Translations under genes and position numbers: made by a program
The notes under the pieces: model-generated
What the model was told of the DNA's origin: nothing
Seen by the model: only the letters and a program-made list of their open reading frames with translations
The model's database searches: none
NCBI GenBank assembly: GCA_905183005.1
Contig: CAJJDO010000132.1
Coordinates: 1-64,000 of the forward strand
Reading direction: 5' to 3'
Origin: Paramecium pentaurelia
Lineage: Eukaryota > Ciliophora > Oligohymenophorea > Peniculida > Parameciidae
DNA length: 64,000 bases
In this document: positions 60,067 through 64,000 of the stretch, piece after piece
Layout of the letters: every line of letters begins with the position of its first letter
How positions within the stretch are numbered: the stretch's first letter is position 1

Positions 60067-62237
60067 TCATTCAATATCAAATATTTCCTCCTCACTTCCT
60101 TTTACTTGGTTTTGAATCGGATATGATAGAACACTAAAACTATTATGTTTAATGGAATTCTTCTTTTTTGTTTAAATTCCAGTCATCACATTTTGTCTCT
60201 CTTTTTCAACATACATACACCATAAGGGAGTGCCTTCATTACTTATTTCTTAACTTTCACTCCAATCATAATTGTTCACTTATGAAGTATTAAGAGATGG
60301 AATATAATATGGATTTATTATTGAAGAGGAATTACCAACATTAGGAGTTGAAGGTGGTTACAAAAATTTAGCTGATTTAACTATGTATTGTACTTCATCA
60401 TAAACTTATTCATATTATTGTTATTGGATTTATTTCTAAATAATATAAACATATAATACGTCTGGTTCAAGAACATTCACAATCACAGGTTTTTTAGTCC
60501 TCCCAGAGTTTTGCTTCTTTGAACTATTCATTTTATAATATTTTTTCTGATTCTATTGCAAAATCTATTCAAACCTTTCAAATTATTTATTATCAACACC
60601 TTTAGTTGAAATCTACAAATTCAATTTCTTATCTATATCACCTTCAACAATTTGATCCTAACCATAAGTGATAGTATTTTTATTTGATCCATTGCTATTT
60701 CCATTATTATTATGTAGATTATTTGGATTATTATTCTATTTTATTTGTTCCTTTTAATTTAATAATAATTAATACTGGAATAATATGCATTGTGTTACTC
60801 TTCTTTTTTGTTGAATTATCTCCTACTACTTCCCAATCATAATAGGGTTGACCTTAATGTTTTTCTAATTCATTTTGAAATAGTTTTTTATAAGCAACAT
60901 AATCAGGAGTTGTGATAAAATCTAATTTACGAACAGCAGTTAGAAATTTAGTAAAACATATTGGTAGATTTTTACATACAATATCTGGAGCTGTTAATTT
61001 TTTTAAATGTAATATTTTAGCATATTTGAGATCTTTCTATTCAATTTATAAATTCATCCAAGGTAGTGTTCCAGTTGCTAAATAAACCAAGATATAAGCT
61101 ATGCTTTCTAGATCATCTCTACGACTCTATTCAAATTCATTATGAGCATTAATGCTAGCATATCTCGCTGTTCCAATTAATCCTTTTTTACGTACTTATT
61201 TTATATGTTCACCTTTTGAATTTAAATAAAACTTAGACAATCCAAAATCAATGAGATGAACTATATTTTATTATTATCCAAATCCTAAAACAAAATTATC
61301 TGGTTTAATATCTCTATGAATGAGACGCATTGAATGCAACGTTTCGATTCGGCTAAGCATCTAAACTAAACAGTACAATACTCATATACCTGAATTGCTA
61401 ATCTCAACATAGTTACAATAGAGAAAGACCCTCCACATTTCTTGCTAGTAATTTCAAGATTAGGTCCAAGCATATTCATAATGTAATAAACAAAATGATT
61501 CTCTTATCCATAGTACAATATCTATGGGAACCCAGGCTTTTTTCTAAACAGAATAGAGTGCTTAAGTGATATACTTCAATTCCATCATGATTTTGATTTC
61601 TCTTTCTAACATGCTTTCCTCCTCCTCCAATTCTTATTCTACTTTTATTGCCAAGACTTCATTATTATTTTTAGTATCATAAATCCTAAAGACAGATCCA
61701 AATGAACCTTCACCAAGAAGATCCCCAATACGAAATCGACCTTAAATTAAATCTCCAGTATTTAACATAGCTTCATTCCCTTCTGAATCTATTATTTATT
61801 TCATTTATTAATTATTTATTTATATAAAACTATCATATTCTTTACATTTTTCATCATAAGCACTCTCAATTTCATTGTTTTATTACACAATCTCTCTTAA
61901 ATATTTAGTCAATTAATTCATTTGTGAAACGTATTCTTTTTAACTATATTCCATTGATTCTAACTTTTATAACATTTGCTAATAATTTTTTAGAGTTTCT
62001 TCATATTTCTCATTTTCATGACTTATTCGAATCTCCAATAGTTGTTTCTTTATTAATAATTTTGTATCTAACTTGATCATCCTTCTATTATTATTCAAAT
62101 ACTTCCATAACGTGGGTGTTCAGACTATCATTTGAAATGTTGTGTAATTATTCCACATTCTGTTACATCGCAGATACAACATAATTCAATGATGATTTGG
62201 CTCTTTTTCTTATACTTGATTTATTAAAATATGTCAT
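60067..62237 (-). CDS. Casein kinase 1 with N-terminal coiled coil
   Basis: The kinase runs from MLNTGDLI (codon at 61768) to TGA 60067, with GEGSFGSVF, AIKVE (Lys), HRDIKPDN, DFGLSK and the CK1-type GTARYASINAHNEFEQSRRD. Introns are at 61544-61574, 61361-61389 and 60751-60775 (AAG). All catalytic residues are present, so it should phosphorylate Ser/Thr. The frame has no stop upstream: it continues in a coiled coil (EKYEETLKNYQQMLQKLESM) to ATG 62237 through a 25-nt intron (62048-62072, AAG). This gives 686 aa and 2061 coding bases. Either it is a true fusion or the kinase starts at ATG 61804 or 61768 and a separate gene lacks its stop. The C-terminal 240 residues are disordered and Asn/Gln/Ser-rich. 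Confidence 0.8.
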
Positions 62238-63162
62238 TAACTATTTATTTGTTATCGTTATCCTAAAAATAAAATGATTAGATGATTAATAACCTTAATT
62301 TTTATTCAATAATCACAAATTCATTTATCTTTAATTCAATTATATCCTTAATATTAATTATTTTCAGAGGATTGATAATAGTATCAATATTTTACAATTT
62401 GATTATATGAATTTGAATAATTATTGAGGGTTTATCTTTTGCTAGTGCTCAATCTCATCATCAACAATATTAAAATATAAAATAATTATATAATTGGAAA
62501 ATTATAATAAAAATAAACAATTGTTTATAAAAATTGACAATTAATTAACGATAAGCAAAAAATTATGATAGTTAATAAAAAGTTCTTACAGATTTAAATG
62601 TTTTTGATCCAATAAAAGGATTTAAATTAATAAAAGGAAATGCAATGATATTCAATATAATCCAAAAAATAATGATTTATATGATATTCCATAATTTTGT
62701 TATAATGTTAATGCAATAATCTACTAGGCTGAGTAACTTTCAAATAAAATTTGTTATTGAATACCATCATACTATATTGAGATTTATTAATAAATTTTTA
62801 TTTAAATATTCTAATACTTAAAACAACTACTTTAATTATTAGTATAGATATCAATCTAATAAAAGGTTTTGTGTCTATTTGAGAATCTCTTTTTAGAAAT
62901 GAAAATTATTATAAATATAATTAACATTAGATTAAATAAATTAAGATAAAAGGAATGACTTTTCTTTTAGTTGTCAAAAAATCTCCATTTATGCTTAATT
63001 TTATTATTTGCTATCACAATAATAAATTATTGATTAATATTTGTAATTTTGATATAAAATTATTATAATAAAAATGAAATAACTTCTATCTTATGGAAAA
63101 ATATATATATAATTTATTTTGAAAATTAAGGATCCCAATTATTTTTTTATCATTATTATAAT
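62238..63162. other. Divergent intergenic region, no gene seen
   Basis: About 0.9 kb between the start of the kinase gene and the last gene. Very AT-rich; no coding texture or RNA recognised. It presumably contains both promoters. Confidence 0.5.
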
Positions 63163-64000
63163 ATGGATTAAATAGTATATATTCCTGAAATAAGATATAA
63201 ACAAATCAACGAGATAACAATAGATTCTTAAGAGACAATTTAATTAAAATAACAAGAACTTGAAGAGCTGATTAAGGATATTTAAATTCCTGATGAGGTG
63301 GAGTTTGAACATATTTTCACTCTGATTCGACCAAATTGTTGTGGATGTGGTCCTTATTCATAAAAATCTGAATTTAATGTCTAAGGTCTAGGATAATTGG
63401 AATTTTATATTGATAAATATCATTGTTGCACTTTATGGTGTTTTCAATGTTTTTGGCAAAATTGTTATTGGTGTTTTTGTTGTTGTTTTTATGAATGTCT
63501 GATAAAATTGATTTGGTGTATTTTAAGACCATTTGTAAAATGTTTAATTGCAATTGTGAAATGTATCTTATGCGTAATTCAAATTCATCGATTGCCAAAT
63601 TAATTATATGTTATGGAGAATTCTAATATTAAATTAGAATTTTGGTAAAGGGGATTAGGTACAATTAAAACTAAGAATGAAATTATTCTTAATTTTGTAT
63701 AAACAGATCCAAATTTCTATGATAAATATTGCTCAGGTTTATATTCTTCTTATCCTTAACTGGTAATCACTTCTCCATTTGATTAAAATTATAAATTAAT
63801 ACTGAAACCAAATAAGAATGATTGCCCATAATCAATAAAGGGTTCAATGTCATTAATGGCTTGTTGTGATATGTTTACAACATCGAAGTATTATTAAGTG
63901 GATGGACTTACATAAGGAAAATGTGAAATCATTAATTATAGAACTGCACTTTAAGCTATAGCCAAAATATCTGAAATGTAAGGATAATGTTGCAAGTTCT
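63163..64000 (+). CDS. Cys-rich membrane-associated protein, truncated by edge
   Basis: ATG 63163, open to the window edge (279 codons seen, no stop). The N-terminus is acidic with a short coiled coil (LKQQELEELIKDIQIPDEVE). Residues about 65-80 have NCCGCG. Residues 97 to about 140 are packed with Cys and aromatic residues (HCCTLWCFQCFWQNCYWCFC) next to hydrophobic helices (LIKLIWCILRPFVKCLIAI), suggesting a palmitoylated or membrane-inserted segment. The rest looks like a beta-rich soluble domain. The order is slightly reminiscent of phospholipid scramblases (Cys-rich palmitoylation patch), but no diagnostic motif was identified; unknown otherwise. Confidence 0.6.

Noticed and set aside
63374..63598. 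Minus-strand 74-codon ORF
   Set aside because: Antisense of the Cys-rich plus-strand gene, which is longer and has a consistent frame to the window edge.

Overview
The window reads as nuclear DNA of a ciliate close to Paramecium (Oligohymenophorea). It is extremely AT-rich. Real proteins appear only when TAA and TAG are read as glutamine and TGA is the sole stop. Genes are packed on both strands, and most introns are tiny (about 19-37 nt, GT...AG). With that code and those introns, 29 gene models run from ATG to TGA with an exact multiple of three coding bases. The gene content also fits: a trichocyst-matrix-like secretory protein, an SK-type K+ channel, MORN and GKKxGxW repeat proteins, and decayed TPR and WD40 multigene-family members.

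Layout. Positions 1-14,860 are gene-poor: about 5 kb with no convincing gene, a decayed TPR gene (5199-6631), one intact H-type lectin gene (9277-10259, -), and a WD40-family pseudogene with in-frame TGAs (12674-14255, -). This looks like a chromosome-end or otherwise decaying region. From 14,864 to the right edge, gene follows gene: SK channel; Gln-rich coiled-coil protein; a 7TM-receptor/PIP-kinase fusion; a myristoylated MORN protein; a small membrane protein; FAN/NSMAF (GRAM-BEACH-WD40); ORC2; SEC61 alpha; an HTH protein; a CFAP96-like ciliary protein; a trichocyst-matrix-like protein; a large helical protein; IQUB (ciliary); a GKKxGxW repeat protein; bZIP; several coiled-coil proteins; a B-box protein; a KxDL-like protein; a threonine-deaminase-like enzyme; a TLDc protein; a second MORN protein; a CXC (tesmin/LIN54) DNA-binding protein; a TXNDC17-like protein; a casein kinase 1 with a coiled-coil N-terminus; and a Cys-rich protein cut by the right edge.

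Assembly. Each of the three N characters (7646, 10280, 55379) is flanked by an exact direct duplication (1392, 931 and 1106 bp). These are unmerged contig overlaps, not biology. Removing one copy restores the second MORN gene.

Themes. Signalling at membranes and phosphoinositides (GPCR-PIPK, MORN, SK channel, FAN), cilium and secretory-organelle structure (IQUB, CFAP96-like, trichocyst matrix, SEC61) and nuclear functions (ORC2, bZIP, CXC) are represented, but nothing suggests an operon in the bacterial sense. The most unusual points are the receptor/PIP-kinase fusion, the CK1 fusion, recurrent AAG 3' splice sites, a lone 119-nt intron, near-zero intergenic distances, and catalytic-motif changes in the deaminase and the thioredoxin-like protein.
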